From: Dictyobacter vulcani
GTDB lineage: Bacteria; Chloroflexota; Ktedonobacteria; Ktedonobacterales; Ktedonobacteraceae
DNA: 64,000 nt
Direction of reading: 5' to 3'
Assembly (NCBI RefSeq): GCF_008974265.1
Contig: NZ_BKZW01000001.1
Span: forward strand, 1,612,001-1,676,000
Positions 36,720-46,756 of the stretch are shown here, piece by piece (the first letter of the stretch is position 1; each line of letters begins with the position of its first letter). The notes under the pieces were generated by a model. The model was not told where the DNA came from, made no database searches, and worked only from the letters and a program-made list of their open reading frames with translations. The position numbers and the translations under genes are program-made.

Positions 36720-37991
36720 TCAAATGCGCTGAATGCCCAACATACAATTGCTACAGAGCTTCTCACGGCAGGTGTGTTGATAGATATAGTGTAATCCTTG
36801 CTGCCGGCAACTTCCACGTGGTTCTCTGGATAATCCTAGCTGCAGGCACATACTGCGTGTAATGCGATTGGATGAGAGTCCGGGATGCTGCAGATAGAGG
36901 GATTGGACACGCTCAGCCAGGAGCGTATGCTGTTCGAGCAGAGCGACGGCATAGGCAAAAGGCAAGACAGCATTGCACAATACGATATCGGTGCGCGCAA
37001 GACTCAGACCCAGTTCACAAAAGCCTGCCCTCAGGTCTGATAACAGAGCTGTATCAGTTTTTGCGACTTCAGGAAGCAAGTTACGACGCAAGGTGTGCCA
37101 GATACCAGGCACCCGCCAGCGCTCAAATAGCCTGGACAGCATCTGAAGGCGCGCGCGATCCAGGGGCGAGGGTCGGAGCGTATGTCCTGACGGCTCAGGC
37201 AAGGGGACATGTTTCCAGAGGAGTTGGGCTCCCAGTGCACGAAATAGCTCTCGATCGCGACCATAGCCCAGGCTCTCAGCCAGTGCCAGGAAAAGACAGG
37301 TATCATAGATATCCAGCTCTGACCTTGCTGAGTACCCTTTGTGCAATTCTTCAAGAAAATGATGGCTCTTTTCTTCGAAACGCAGCAGGCCAGCCCGCTG
37401 TAATAAACGCTCTTGCTCCTGAATGCTCAATCCGCTCAATCGGCGCTGGCAGGGCCAACCATCAAGCTGGATGGCGATAGCCGGTAGAGTACGTCTTCTA
37501 TTGCTGCTGATGACAACGTCAGCCAATGAGCAGACGGGAATCTCCACTCCATCCTGGCGGCGCGTGGGTCTGGCATCATCACAGAAGAGGACCACATGCA
37601 GAAGAACGGTATTATACCGGGCATCATATTCATGACGATGGACACGCCAATCGCTGGTATGAACATGAAATTCCACATCCCCAACAACCTGTTCATGAGC
37701 ACCAGGTTCAGAGTTATTGATATCGACAGGGGCAGGCAGGAAACGTACGATAGCATCTCGTACATCAGGTCCCACGGCTCCCCCTGGCCGGCCAGCAAAG
37801 AGAATCTGACACCAGCTACCATTCTGTAGGGGTAGACAGGTTAAACGCGGTATTGCCCACCAACGCTCGACCACCTCACGTTCATATGGCGCTTTGCGCT
37901 CATAAATCTGATCTCTGGCCAGGGCCAACCGTACAGGTGGCATCTCAGCCAGAGCGCTATTGCACCTCTGGATCGTGCTCATTATCATCAT
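36720..37991 (-). CDS. DUF2851 family protein
   Basis: A 423-residue protein of the DUF2851 family, widespread in Chloroflexota, Bacteroidota and cyanobacteria, unknown function. Typical conserved blocks are VGPDVRDAIVRFLP, GDVEFHVHTSDWRVHRHEYDARYNTVLLHVVLF, and CxxxC-rich C-terminus CREKLCSNCMLG. It overlaps the upstream coiled-coil gene by 35 bases; an internal ATG at 37943 could be the true start, and no ribosome site decides. Confidence 0.82.
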   Translation of the reverse strand: MMIMSTIQRCNSALAEMPPVRLALARDQIYERKAPYEREVVERWWAIPRLTCLPLQNGSWCQILFAGRPGGAVGPDVRDAIVRFLPAPVDINNSEPGAHEQVVGDVEFHVHTSDWRVHRHEYDARYNTVLLHVVLFCDDARPTRRQDGVEIPVCSLADVVISSNRRRTLPAIAIQLDGWPCQRRLSGLSIQEQERLLQRAGLLRFEEKSHHFLEELHKGYSARSELDIYDTCLFLALAESLGYGRDRELFRALGAQLLWKHVPLPEPSGHTLRPSPLDRARLQMLSRLFERWRVPGIWHTLRRNLLPEVAKTDTALLSDLRAGFCELGLSLARTDIVLCNAVLPFAYAVALLEQHTLLAERVQSLYLQHPGLSSNRITRSMCLQLGLSREPRGSCRQQGLHYIYQHTCREKLCSNCMLGIQRI

Positions 37992-38970
37992 CTCGCTCTT
38001 CTAACCCCTCTTCCACATTCTTGAGCAGGGACCGCGTATGGGTCACTTCCATCTCGGCAGCGCACAAAGCGCGTACCGCATCGTCTCCAGTCAGCGTCCC
38101 TTCCTCAACAGCTGCACGAACCAGCGCTAATGTATGCTGCGCCTGCTTGAGCAATGCCTGAATATCCTGTGTATGCTCACGACCAGCCCCTAGTAAAGCC
38201 TCAGATTCCGCCGCCTGATCGGCTTCGGCATCTGCGAGGATAAGTGAGGCAACTGCGGCAAAGGCATCTTCGTCTTTATCAATGCTGTCAAACATACCAT
38301 TGTTCTCCAGTATTTCTTCGTTGCTAATCTCTCCACCAGTAGAAAATTCTTCGACTTCACTGTCTACAAAAATATTATCCCCCTCGGGTACAAAAGTTGA
38401 AAGCAGCTGCTCGGTCTCTTCGGCTGCCTGGGCCGTCTCACGGGCAAAAATTTGCGCTCGTTCGGCCTCCGTCTGCATGCGCTCATATTCTTCCCCGAGG
38501 TGCCGTCCCATACTGGATTGTTCGAGGCGCAACTCAGCATACTCAGCACGTTCAACAGCCAGACGGGCAGCGTCTTCAGCCAGCAGCGCAATCTCCCGCG
38601 CATCGCGGGCCAGGGCTTGAGCCTCCTGCACTATCTCTGCGGCCCGCTCGTTGACGTGCTCTTCATGTACTGATATAGACACAACATCCCCAGCAAATAC
38701 AGATGATCCACTCCCGATCCGTTCCACAAAAGCCTGCCTATCTTTGCCCTTCCGGTTAGCATTCAGTTCTTGCAGCCGATGCTCTAGCCTCTGTACACGT
38801 ACTACTTTGACCTGTAATCGTTCCTGCACCAGACGTAAACGCTCCTCGCTTCTTTCTTGCGCGGCACGAGCTTTCTGCAAACGCTCTTCCAAGTGTCGCT
38901 TGCGCTTGTTAAACTTTTTCTTGCTGTAAATTGCTTTCTCTTTCGGGGAAGACGAGTGAGAACTGCTCAT
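37957..38970 (-). CDS. Coiled-coil protein of unknown function
   Basis: About 337 residues, acidic and rich in Glu, Ala, Arg and Gln, dominated by a long coiled coil (KRKRHLEERLQKARAAQ... onward, with regular leucine and charged heptads over residues 20-180), then an acidic C-terminal segment. The ATG at 38970 is chosen because GGAGG lies nine bases upstream. No recognised domain. It shares its strand with DUF2851 and may be in the same transcript. Confidence 0.65.
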   Translation of the reverse strand: MSSSHSSSPKEKAIYSKKKFNKRKRHLEERLQKARAAQERSEERLRLVQERLQVKVVRVQRLEHRLQELNANRKGKDRQAFVERIGSGSSVFAGDVVSISVHEEHVNERAAEIVQEAQALARDAREIALLAEDAARLAVERAEYAELRLEQSSMGRHLGEEYERMQTEAERAQIFARETAQAAEETEQLLSTFVPEGDNIFVDSEVEEFSTGGEISNEEILENNGMFDSIDKDEDAFAAVASLILADAEADQAAESEALLGAGREHTQDIQALLKQAQHTLALVRAAVEEGTLTGDDAVRALCAAEMEVTHTRSLLKNVEEGLEERDDDNEHDPEVQ

Positions 38971-39587
38971 ATAGGCCATCCTCCAGGCGGTGTGTGCAAA
39001 CTCTACTTCATACAAAGTAGTCAAAGAACGTACCAATACGCCAACCATCAACCAACCTCACTCATTAACACTCCCCGACAACCAGAAGGTAGACGCATTC
39101 CAGCATACCATACTTATTCGTACCTTTTCTAAAGATGCTGCCCCTTATTTCCTATGCAAAGCATCTATAAATTTACATTTTTATCGTTCATATACGTCTT
39201 AACGTATACCAAAGCGATGGAAACATTTCCTTGAGAGCTAAAAGAAACATGCATGAGTCTCGCGCCACACGGTGCTCTCACAGTGGTTTTTATGGTGTTG
39301 CGTCAGGCTCACTACTCCTATTGGGATGGGAGCCAGATATTCTCTGAGAAATTCAGTTGTAAAAGTAGACAAGCGCGATAGACTACGGTATGATGACTTG
39401 CAGACAAACAGGAACAATCCAGGAATAAGATACAAAAGAAAGATTTACGCAAGCAAACTTTTTACCCCCATGAGGAAACGACTTTGCAACGCTACAACAG
39501 TAGAAGCCAATCTTTCTATGCAGCGAAATGTATGTGCAAATTGGTATGATACATCTTCTCGATATCAATGAGAAGCAAGAGGTCATA
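38971..39587. other. Intergenic region with repeat family A copy 2
   Basis: No gene seen; contains the degraded palindromic copy at 39252-39331. Short rightward frames here have no conserved features. Confidence 0.55.
39252..39331. repeat. Palindromic repeat family A, copy 2 (degraded)
   Basis: The reverse complement of 39252-39310 matches 2251-2310 with about 85 percent identity (both contain GAGTCTCGCGCCACACGG-type sequence and TTTTATGGTG). The second arm of the main hairpin has been lost; only a weak GGCTC/GAGCC pair remains. Confidence 0.75.
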
Positions 39588-41602
39588 ATGCGTAACACAT
39601 TTTTTATGGCACTATTCTATTCAGTAAAAAGAAAAAAACTGGTCCTTTCTCTTTCTATAGTCCTTCTTTCTATTTTCAGCATTCTTCTGGCTCCAGGCCG
39701 AGCCCTGGCAGAAACAACACCGGGTGGAGATGTCTCTAATCCAGTTATACGTGCAGTGGATATCGCAAAACCCGCAGTGGTACGCATTATTACCACTCTC
39801 GGTGGCCGGTTGACAGTCCATTTTACCGATCAGCAAAGCGCGACATTCCCTCTTAGCGGAGGGAATTATAACCTGAAACTTTCCGGGAGTGGAACGTTTA
39901 TTAGCTCTCACGGCGATATTCTGACGGCCGACCATGTCATCCAGCCTCCACGTGATAAATCGATGGATGATGTTCTAGAGATGACGGCAGCGAAGGATGT
40001 CGCTGACTACGTCAATCAGACATTCCATCCAACTACCCCATACACTGATCAAGATACATATGCAAATATGCATTATGGCATTTTTCGCTCGACGTCCAGC
40101 TATAAGAAGCCAACCAGTGAGGTGTATCTCAGCAAAGACTATGCCGGCGTCATAAATGCCACCAAACTCTCTGAGGTTTCACAGAATCTCCATGCAAGTG
40201 TCGATCAGATCAAAAAAGAGAGCGCAGTTGATGAGAAAGATGTCGCAATCATTCATATCAATATGGATGATACCCCATCGGTTCACCTTGGCGATTCCTC
40301 GAATGTATCACAACAAGATGAGTTAACAATTATTGGCTTTCCTGGCAATGGTGATCTGGGTGATCCTCAGACGCCTGATCCAACATCTTTTCTCACCTCT
40401 TCTGTCAATAAAATCTATGTCAGCTCAATTAAAACATCTGGGGGGGTGGTCAGGTTATTCAGGTAGGGGGAAATGTAGAGCATGGCGATAGCGGTGGCCC
40501 TGCGCTCGATAAACAGGGAAATATCGTCGGCGTGGTCAGCTTTTACAATCAATTTGCACAGGCACCCATTGGTACGAGCTTCCTACAGGCAGGTAACAGT
40601 GCCAACCAGTTATTGACCGGTCTTAATCTGGATCTCAAACCTGGCAAATTTCAACAAGCCTGGGAACAGGCATTCAAAAGCTATACCAGCAATGGCAACA
40701 ATCACTGGCATCAAGCATATGCGGGTTTCCATAAATTACAACAAGATTATCCTGATTTCCAGGCAGTCAATCCGTTCATGGATTATACGTCCAGCCAATC
40801 CTTGCACGAAAAGCTACCAGAAAAATCCACACCCAATAACTATCTGATGCCCCTGATTACTGCGTTAATCATCATCGGTATTGTAATTCTCTTGCTCGCA
40901 ATCCTGATCTGGTTCGTCTGGTCGCGTCGGCCCAAACCACAACTGGCCTATCAGACCAATACGCAAACGGCACCTACAGGTACTACATATCCAGCCTATC
41001 CAACTGGTTACGCAGGCTATACAGGCAATGGAGTACAACCCCAGCCACCACAAGTACCAGGATTTTATCATCAGACAGCTACACCAGCCCGGCCGATGGA
41101 GTTTGCTCAGCCACAGGTGCCACAAACTCCACAACCAGTGCCTGGTTGGCAAAATTCACAACAGCATTCTTACCCGGTGCAACCATCAGATGATCATGTA
41201 GCGATTGCTGAGCCCACACATTCTTCCAATGAGGCAAATACACAGCAGCAAGCATTTGAGGGCCCCAATAACGCTGATAATCCCGTACAAGCATACTTTC
41301 CAACTGGAGAGAGTGAAGGGGATAATGGGATCCACGCGAACAATACTCAGGTTGAAAGAATGGAACAGTGGCCGGTAGAGATACCAGATCAGCACATAGG
41401 CCATGAAGATGCTCCTACTATGGCCGCTGCAACCGCTGCTCCGGTGACCGGAAACGAAAAAGATCTGGAACTGACCAACCAACAGGCGCAGCCCGAGAAA
41501 ATCGAGATGACACAAAAACTTCCCCGGATACGGGTGCCATCTGCAAAGATAACGGGTAATCTCAATCATCAAATTGACTCGCCTCAGCCAACAAATGACT
41601 AA
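39588..41602 (+). pseudogene. Trypsin-like serine protease, split by a frameshift in a G7 run
   Basis: One protein of about 670 residues in two frames. The first frame (39588-40466) has a signal-like N-terminus, SGTFISSHGDILTADHV (His), and DVAIIHIN (Asp); it stops 22 bases after a run of seven Gs at 40440-40446. The next frame continues as GGQVIQVGGNVEHGDSGGPALD (the catalytic Ser in GDSGGP), then a membrane span near 40858-40930 (LITALIIIGIVILLLAI), and a Gln/Pro-rich cytoplasmic tail ending at 41602. Inserting or deleting one G restores the reading frame. It could be a true mutation, a phase-variable switch, or a sequencing error in the homopolymer. Confidence 0.82.
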
Positions 41603-41630
41603 CAAGAGTATCATTATTCCTTGATGAGGC

Positions 41631-41695
41631 AGTGGTAGAGATAAAAAGCGTGCGTCTGGTGAAATGCCAGACGCACGCTTTTTATCTCTACCACT
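41631..41695. terminator. Long bidirectional terminator
   Basis: A perfect 29-bp stem with a seven-base loop (begins AGTGGTAGAGATAAAAAG), with A/T tracts inside the arms, between the protease and the leftward DUF4097 gene. Confidence 0.85.
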
Positions 41696-41715
41696 ATACA
41701 TATGTCTTTACTCAG

Positions 41716-41756
41716 ACGCCTCGCTCCAGCAGCGCTCACGCTATTTTTGTGTGGGA
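41716..41756. repeat. Candidate degraded repeat family A, copy 4
   Basis: ACGCCTCGC...CC..GC.GCGCTC..GCT..TTTTT follows the order seen at 63789-63822; similarity is partial, so this is tentative. Confidence 0.4.
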
Positions 41757-41760
41757 GCAA

Positions 41761-42996
41761 TTACTTTAATTTGTGCACCGCAACCGCATCGCGCTGGGTG
41801 TGGAGAACAATTTGAGCCTGGGGATATCTACCATAACTCAGGTGACCGAAATCATTTGTGACCGGTCCAGTGCTATTATCAAGGATCAAGTGAAAAGCTG
41901 CCGTTGATGGTAATGACAGATTGATTGGTCCGTTCGTAGTCGTGAAACGATAGCTGCCGTTTCGCTCAAGGCTCCCATTAAAAGTAATCGCGCCATTGCC
42001 AACGACCGCTGAGGATTGATTACTGAGTTGCACCTGATGCTCTTCTACATCTCCCTGGCTCGTTTTCATGATTAATTGGCCTTTGACGTTATGCGCCGCA
42101 ATAGATCCTGTTTCCGCCTGAAGCGTCATCCGACCACTACTATTCTCTACCTCAATTGAGCCAGTATTTGTCCGAGCAGAAACCTGGCCAACTGTGCCAG
42201 TCACAGTAATGGTGCCCGTGATGGTATATGCCTCCACCTCAGCCGTTTGCGGCACAGCTACATCAATATCAATTCCACGCGAACCAGCAAACGCAAAGTC
42301 TGGCTGTAAGCGAGCATTGACAATAGTCTTAGCTCCATCCTGGTTGTACGTTACTTCTGAACTGATTAAACCCAGTCCCATGCCCTCAGAATATTTGCTG
42401 ACCTGAAAGCCAAACGGTCCCGTGAGCTGACCATGGATATGGATCGCGCCGGTATCATTATTGATAATAATTTTCTGACGTGCCTGTGGTTGAAAAAAGT
42501 AATTTTCAGTCGCATTTTGGGTACCCATTTTATTGATCAAGCCCACCACAAGCAGTCCAGCAACCAGCGCGATCGCCAGTGTTATCAGCAGAATACGCCC
42601 CAGACCGTTCTCCTCTGTTCGTGAGAAACGCCAATCGCGGGCGGGCGGGCGACCAGCAAAACCATATGGGGATGTTATGTTTGCATTCGGTGGAGGTGGT
42701 ATGGGTGTTCCTGCCTCCATAGCAGCCGGTTGTTCTGCCACTCCATGTTCGGCTGGCTCAATCAGCCCATTTTCTGATGCATCAATCGGTGCGCTCGCAA
42801 CAGGTTCTATAGCAGCGGCTTCAGCTACCTCTGGTTCAGTCACAACCTCGTCAGAAGCAGGATCATGAGCAATCAGCGGTTCCTGTATTTCCGTCTGCTC
42901 TGCCTGATCCTTCGACTGAGAAGCCTTTTTCTGTTGTTTCTGCCTTCTAGTAGCTTTTTCGCCTGTTTCAAGATAAAAGGAATCTGGTTTACTCAT
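41761..42996 (-). CDS. DUF4097 membrane protein, unknown function
   Basis: About 411 residues: hydrophilic N-terminus (residues 1-130), one membrane span (LGRILLITLAIALVAGLLVVGLI), and an extracellular right-handed repeat domain with short repeats such as NTGSIEVENSSG, RMTLQAETGSIAAHNVKG and QLIMKTSQGDVEEH, the DUF4097 putative adhesin pattern. Start at 42996 with GGAGGGG upstream is preferred over the frame opening at 43011. Function is unknown; paralogue at 43178. Confidence 0.8.
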   Translation of the reverse strand: MSKPDSFYLETGEKATRRQKQQKKASQSKDQAEQTEIQEPLIAHDPASDEVVTEPEVAEAAAIEPVASAPIDASENGLIEPAEHGVAEQPAAMEAGTPIPPPPNANITSPYGFAGRPPARDWRFSRTEENGLGRILLITLAIALVAGLLVVGLINKMGTQNATENYFFQPQARQKIIINNDTGAIHIHGQLTGPFGFQVSKYSEGMGLGLISSEVTYNQDGAKTIVNARLQPDFAFAGSRGIDIDVAVPQTAEVEAYTITGTITVTGTVGQVSARTNTGSIEVENSSGRMTLQAETGSIAAHNVKGQLIMKTSQGDVEEHQVQLSNQSSAVVGNGAITFNGSLERNGSYRFTTTNGPINLSLPSTAAFHLILDNSTGPVTNDFGHLSYGRYPQAQIVLHTQRDAVAVHKLK

Positions 42997-43177
42997 TACT
43001 TGCCCCTCCATGTGTTTCTAAGCAAGCAGAACTGCAGTTTTCCATAGACTGGATAAGGTTATGCATGTTCTGAATGCCAGACCCACAGCATAATTCGACC
43101 CTACAACCTGCGCCCCTACTACCCACAATCGGAGTGGCAAGAACAAAACTAAAGACAACATTGATCAGATGGGGAGC

Positions 43178-44284
43178 TTAATTATTTTCATTGATCTCCA
43201 CATTGCCAGATATGGAAACAATCTCAATCTGCGCACGTGGGACAGGGCCGACAAAAGCACTTTCAAAGGCATTATCCACAGCACCACTTCCAGCAAAAAT
43301 GTGTAAGGCAAAGCTGGCGGTGGAGGGAAGTGAAACCTCGACAGCTCCCGTTCGAGTCCCAAAGCTATAGGTACTTTCAGGATCTACATTGCCATCAAAG
43401 GCAATTTTGCCATCCTGGGTATTCATGCGCGAAAGGCCTGTCAGGTGGGCATTGACAACTTCTATATGCCCCTGATATGTCGTGAAAAAAGCCTGACCCC
43501 CAAGCTGGTCAACATCGATTGCTCCATCATGCGATTTAAAAGTGATCCGCCCACTGGCGCTATTCACATTTTGCGCGTTAATCGAGCCGCTGGCCTCGAT
43601 ATTCATGGTTCCCCTGACACCTTCAATGTGTACGGAACCATGCTGGACGATAGCTTGAATATCGATTCCTGGCGGCACTGCCACATCCAGATTGATCCCC
43701 TGCTCATTCTGTTGAGCATGCTCTTCCGTCCTTGCTACATTGATGAGCACGGTATGACCATTATCAACCACATTCTCATCTACATTCATGCCAGGTCTGG
43801 CACCAAAGCTCCAGGCTGGAGTCGCTCTGTTCGTGGTAATGGTAACCATATTTGCACTACCGGTATGAATATGCACCTGACCACGTTGACTACGGATAAG
43901 CACACGAGCTGGCAGGCTAATTGGCACATGTTGGACGATGGGTATTTTAGCGAGGACCAGCCCTTTAAGCAGATTACCGCCGCCAGAAAACAGAAAAATG
44001 AGGAGAAATATAATCAGGGCCGGAGGAATAAACTTTATACAGGTACTGATAATCGAAGAACGCCGGACAGGAATCAGTTTTTCGCCAGAGGCCTGGTGGT
44101 GAGAAAAACCGTCTGCGGAGCCTTTATAGCCATCTGACAATTGAAGAGAAGGGACAGTTTCTTGCTCCTCCCAGTGTAGTTGCCGATAGGAATCAACATT
44201 AATGGGATGGGTAGGATCTGCATGTCCCCTGAAAGGTGGCCTGGATTCGGGTGAATCTTCAAATGATGCTTTTTGATTGTCCAT
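43178..44284 (-). CDS. DUF4097 membrane protein, paralogue
   Basis: The 368-residue protein is organised like the preceding gene: hydrophilic N-terminus, one span (PPALIIFLLIFLF), and a DUF4097 repeat domain with GSINAQNVNSASGRITFKS, GAIDVDQLGGQAFFTTYQG and GKIAFDGNVDPEST. The two form a tandem duplicated pair in the same direction. Confidence 0.8.
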   Translation of the reverse strand: MDNQKASFEDSPESRPPFRGHADPTHPINVDSYRQLHWEEQETVPSLQLSDGYKGSADGFSHHQASGEKLIPVRRSSIISTCIKFIPPALIIFLLIFLFSGGGNLLKGLVLAKIPIVQHVPISLPARVLIRSQRGQVHIHTGSANMVTITTNRATPAWSFGARPGMNVDENVVDNGHTVLINVARTEEHAQQNEQGINLDVAVPPGIDIQAIVQHGSVHIEGVRGTMNIEASGSINAQNVNSASGRITFKSHDGAIDVDQLGGQAFFTTYQGHIEVVNAHLTGLSRMNTQDGKIAFDGNVDPESTYSFGTRTGAVEVSLPSTASFALHIFAGSGAVDNAFESAFVGPVPRAQIEIVSISGNVEINENN

Positions 44285-44441
44285 GCTTGCTCCCCACTTC
44301 TACAACATACCGGAAATCACAATCAAATTGGTAAGCTTCTGTTAACCCACATCCATACATCTCATGTATGATTTTTTGCTACCACTCACTCAAATAAAAT
44401 ATAAGTAGATGTTATGTTTACCAGCAAAACGAGAAGACAAA

Positions 44442-44506
44442 TCCCATCCTGCTTCGTCAGATGTGTTTACCAGTATTGTACTACATTACAACGAAGTAGG
44501 ATGGGA
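44442..44506 (-). terminator. Inverted repeat downstream of the ccm operon
   Basis: TCCCATCCTGCTTCGT and ACGAAGTAGGATGGGA (one mismatch) flank a 33-base loop, 73 bases past the last ccm-operon gene; on the reverse strand followed by GGGATTTGTC. Probably a weak terminator. Confidence 0.5.
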
Positions 44507-44578
44507 AAAAGGGACCTTGCCTGACTATTTAGACGCCCTCATGAGCATCGCTCACACAATTGCTTTTCGCTAGCAAAT

Positions 44579-45079
44579 TTATTTTTTCCTGGGAGCCAGC
44601 GAGGCCTGAGTATCTTTGGTATGGTTGGTCATAGCAAATGGAATACGCCAGACAAACAAGAAGACCAGATTGGTCACCAATGTGACGAGACCAAAAGTCA
44701 GGGCGGATACGACGGTAGGCAGATGTTGCTCAAAAATAAAGTGCAGCACAACACCAAGTGGCCATGCAGCAACCCAGGCCTGACCTGTTTTGCGCGCCAT
44801 TTGCTTGGGCTCGTTCATGAGTTCACGACGAAAAGCTCCCATAAAAGGAGCAATCAAAAACCAGCTTAACGCAAAAGGCAATGCGGTCCAGATGACGCGC
44901 AGGAATGCGCTAAGACCAGTATCTTCCCCATGGCTCTGGCGACCAATTACCGCGAAAATAATAAAGACCAGAATGTCACCAAATACCACTGTCCAGAGGC
45001 GGCGTGCCTCTAATTTATTGGTGGGCTTGCTGGCCTGGATCGCCGAGGTAGTTTCACGTGTGTTCTCTTTTACAACCAT
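44579..45079 (-). CDS. DUF3054 family membrane protein
   Basis: A 166-residue protein with several hydrophobic segments: LWTVVFGDILVFIIFAVIGRQSHG (the conserved GD...GR.SHG of DUF3054), TALPFALSWFLIAPFMG, VAAWPLGVVLHFIF. Widespread in Actinobacteria and Chloroflexota, function unknown. Begins one base after the ccmD stop, so it is the last gene of the ccm operon. Confidence 0.82.
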   Translation of the reverse strand: MVVKENTRETTSAIQASKPTNKLEARRLWTVVFGDILVFIIFAVIGRQSHGEDTGLSAFLRVIWTALPFALSWFLIAPFMGAFRRELMNEPKQMARKTGQAWVAAWPLGVVLHFIFEQHLPTVVSALTFGLVTLVTNLVFLFVWRIPFAMTNHTKDTQASLAPRKK

Positions 45080-45080
45080 G

Positions 45081-45233
45081 TTAATCCTCTTTCTCTTGCT
45101 GATACTCGCGTACCAGTTCTTCTACGGCAGCCAGTTCGGTACGGACGCCACGGAGCCGCATGGCTAAGACGGCCAGATAAAGGCAGATGGCCAGCCAGGC
45201 AACGATATAAGCAATGATCAAATATGTTTGCAC
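45081..45233 (-). CDS. ccmD: CcmD-like small protein
   Basis: A 50-residue protein read by hand on the reverse strand, VQTYLIIAYIVAWLAICLYL then AVLAMRLRGVRTELAAVEEL and a KED end: one membrane span and a short charged coil, as in CcmD, the small adaptor of the heme-handling ABC transporter. Start is GTG at 45233 with GAGGAC upstream, 18 bases after the ccmC stop. Too short to be detected easily. Confidence 0.75.
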   Translation of the reverse strand: MQTYLIIAYIVAWLAICLYLAVLAMRLRGVRTELAAVEELVREYQQEKED

Positions 45234-45251
45234 GATTTTTGTCCTCTTTAT

Positions 45252-45998
45252 TTATTCCACACTGGCACGCAATTGCTGCGCCAATGCCTGTAAGCGCTGT
45301 AACTGGTAAGCCTGTACCATCATAAATGCATAGAGCAGGGTAATCGCCACCAGTGCAACCAGCAAGGTTATCACGGCCTGCGGTGGAAGATCCCCTTTTG
45401 GATTCAACTGGGCAGCTGGATGCTGTCCACGCCACCAGTTGACTGAGAGATAAATAATCGGCACGTCGATGGCTCCGATAATGCCAATCACAGCACCAGC
45501 GCGTGCCCCTTCACTGCCAGGTCCCATATAGCTGCGTAACATGATGTAGCCAACGTACATAAACCAGAGAATCAACGTCGCGGTCAGGCGTGCATCCCAG
45601 ACCCACCAGGCACCCCAGATGGGTTTGCCCCATAATGAGCCAAGGATCAACGTAATCGTCAGAAAAACCACCCCGACTTCTGCCGCCGCCCGTGCCAGCC
45701 AGTCCAGTCGCTCGTCTGCTTTGAAGAGATAAATAATGCCGCAAACCGCAAGGATAATAAATGAAAGCATTCCCACCCAGGCCGTTGGCACGTGAAAATA
45801 AAAGATGCGCTGAGTCACACCTTGTAGGGCATCCACAGGAGTATAGAAAAAAATCATCCAGAGTGACAGGGACAACGTGATTGCGGTCAGTCCTCCCAGG
45901 ATGAGCGAAACAAGCGGCCAGCGCGACTGTCCTTGTGCGGATTGGCGACGCTGGACAGGTTGCCCCTTTGCATCAGGTAGCTGATTTGCTAAAGCCAT
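45252..45998 (-). CDS. ccmC: CcmC heme transporter/ABC permease
   Basis: Cytochrome c biogenesis System I membrane protein that moves heme to CcmE. Six hydrophobic segments; the WWD motif is GKPIWGAWWVWDARLT, near residue 115. About 248 residues from the ATG at 45998, which has GAGGAGC upstream; the longer frame to 46040 has none. Confidence 0.93.
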   Translation of the reverse strand: MALANQLPDAKGQPVQRRQSAQGQSRWPLVSLILGGLTAITLSLSLWMIFFYTPVDALQGVTQRIFYFHVPTAWVGMLSFIILAVCGIIYLFKADERLDWLARAAAEVGVVFLTITLILGSLWGKPIWGAWWVWDARLTATLILWFMYVGYIMLRSYMGPGSEGARAGAVIGIIGAIDVPIIYLSVNWWRGQHPAAQLNPKGDLPPQAVITLLVALVAITLLYAFMMVQAYQLQRLQALAQQLRASVE

Positions 45999-46069
45999 AA
46001 AAATGCTCCTCAACAGGACTCCTATGGCCAGATACGACACCGTCTAGAGTCCTCATAGTCTTAGCTTGA

Positions 46070-46756
46070 TTATTCCTCGACAATATATTGAAATAGCAGC
46101 GTTGAGACGCTGAGAAAAATCACATCAAAGGCGATCAACAGACCCACCCATGGCGGCTCGTTGACCGATGGCACCAGTAACAGGGTGGTGGCCCGCACAG
46201 CGCTGATCACAACAGGCACAACCAGTGGAAAAACCAGAATCGGCAATAATAATTCTTTGGCCTGTGTGGTCGCCGCCATGACCGAAAACAGCGTTCCCAC
46301 CGCGGCGATGCCCAGGGCTCCAAGCAATACAATCGGGATCAATGCCAGCAAGGTTGTTCCCTGCCAGATGGGCAAATTAAACAGGATCGCGAAAACTGGC
46401 AACGCAATAATTTCGACTACTCCGATAAATAGCAAATTTCCCAGTAGTTTCGCAAGATAGATAGCTTTACGATCCACCGGTGTCAACAACAACCGATCCA
46501 GCATCCCCTGCTCACGTTCCGCCGCCACTGTCCTCCCCAGGCCTAACAGGCTGGCAAAAATAAAGGCTACCCAGAGTGCCCCGGGAGCGATAGAGGTCAC
46601 AGTACTGGCATGCAGATCAAAGGTGAAGTTAAAAATCACCAGGACCAACAGGGCGAACATCCCCATCCCGATCCAGGTCTGTTTGCTGCGTAGCTCATAA
46701 CGAATATCCTTCCACAGGACCGCCCAGAGCTGGCTAAAAAAGAGCCGTGCCATCAT
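46070..46756 (-). CDS. ccmB: CcmB heme exporter permease
   Basis: System I ABC permease, 228 residues with six spans, beginning with the cytoplasmic RLFFSQLWAVLWKDIRYELRSKQ and containing LLGLGRTVAAEREQGMLDRLLLTP, typical of CcmB. Overlaps ccmA by four bases. Confidence 0.93.
   Translation of the reverse strand: MMARLFFSQLWAVLWKDIRYELRSKQTWIGMGMFALLVLVIFNFTFDLHASTVTSIAPGALWVAFIFASLLGLGRTVAAEREQGMLDRLLLTPVDRKAIYLAKLLGNLLFIGVVEIIALPVFAILFNLPIWQGTTLLALIPIVLLGALGIAAVGTLFSVMAATTQAKELLLPILVFPLVVPVVISAVRATTLLLVPSVNEPPWVGLLIAFDVIFLSVSTLLFQYIVEE

Noticed and set aside
44521..44578. Another family B element (CGCTCACACAATTG)
   Set aside because: Only one end resembles the family and the order of blocks differs; chance similarity cannot be excluded.
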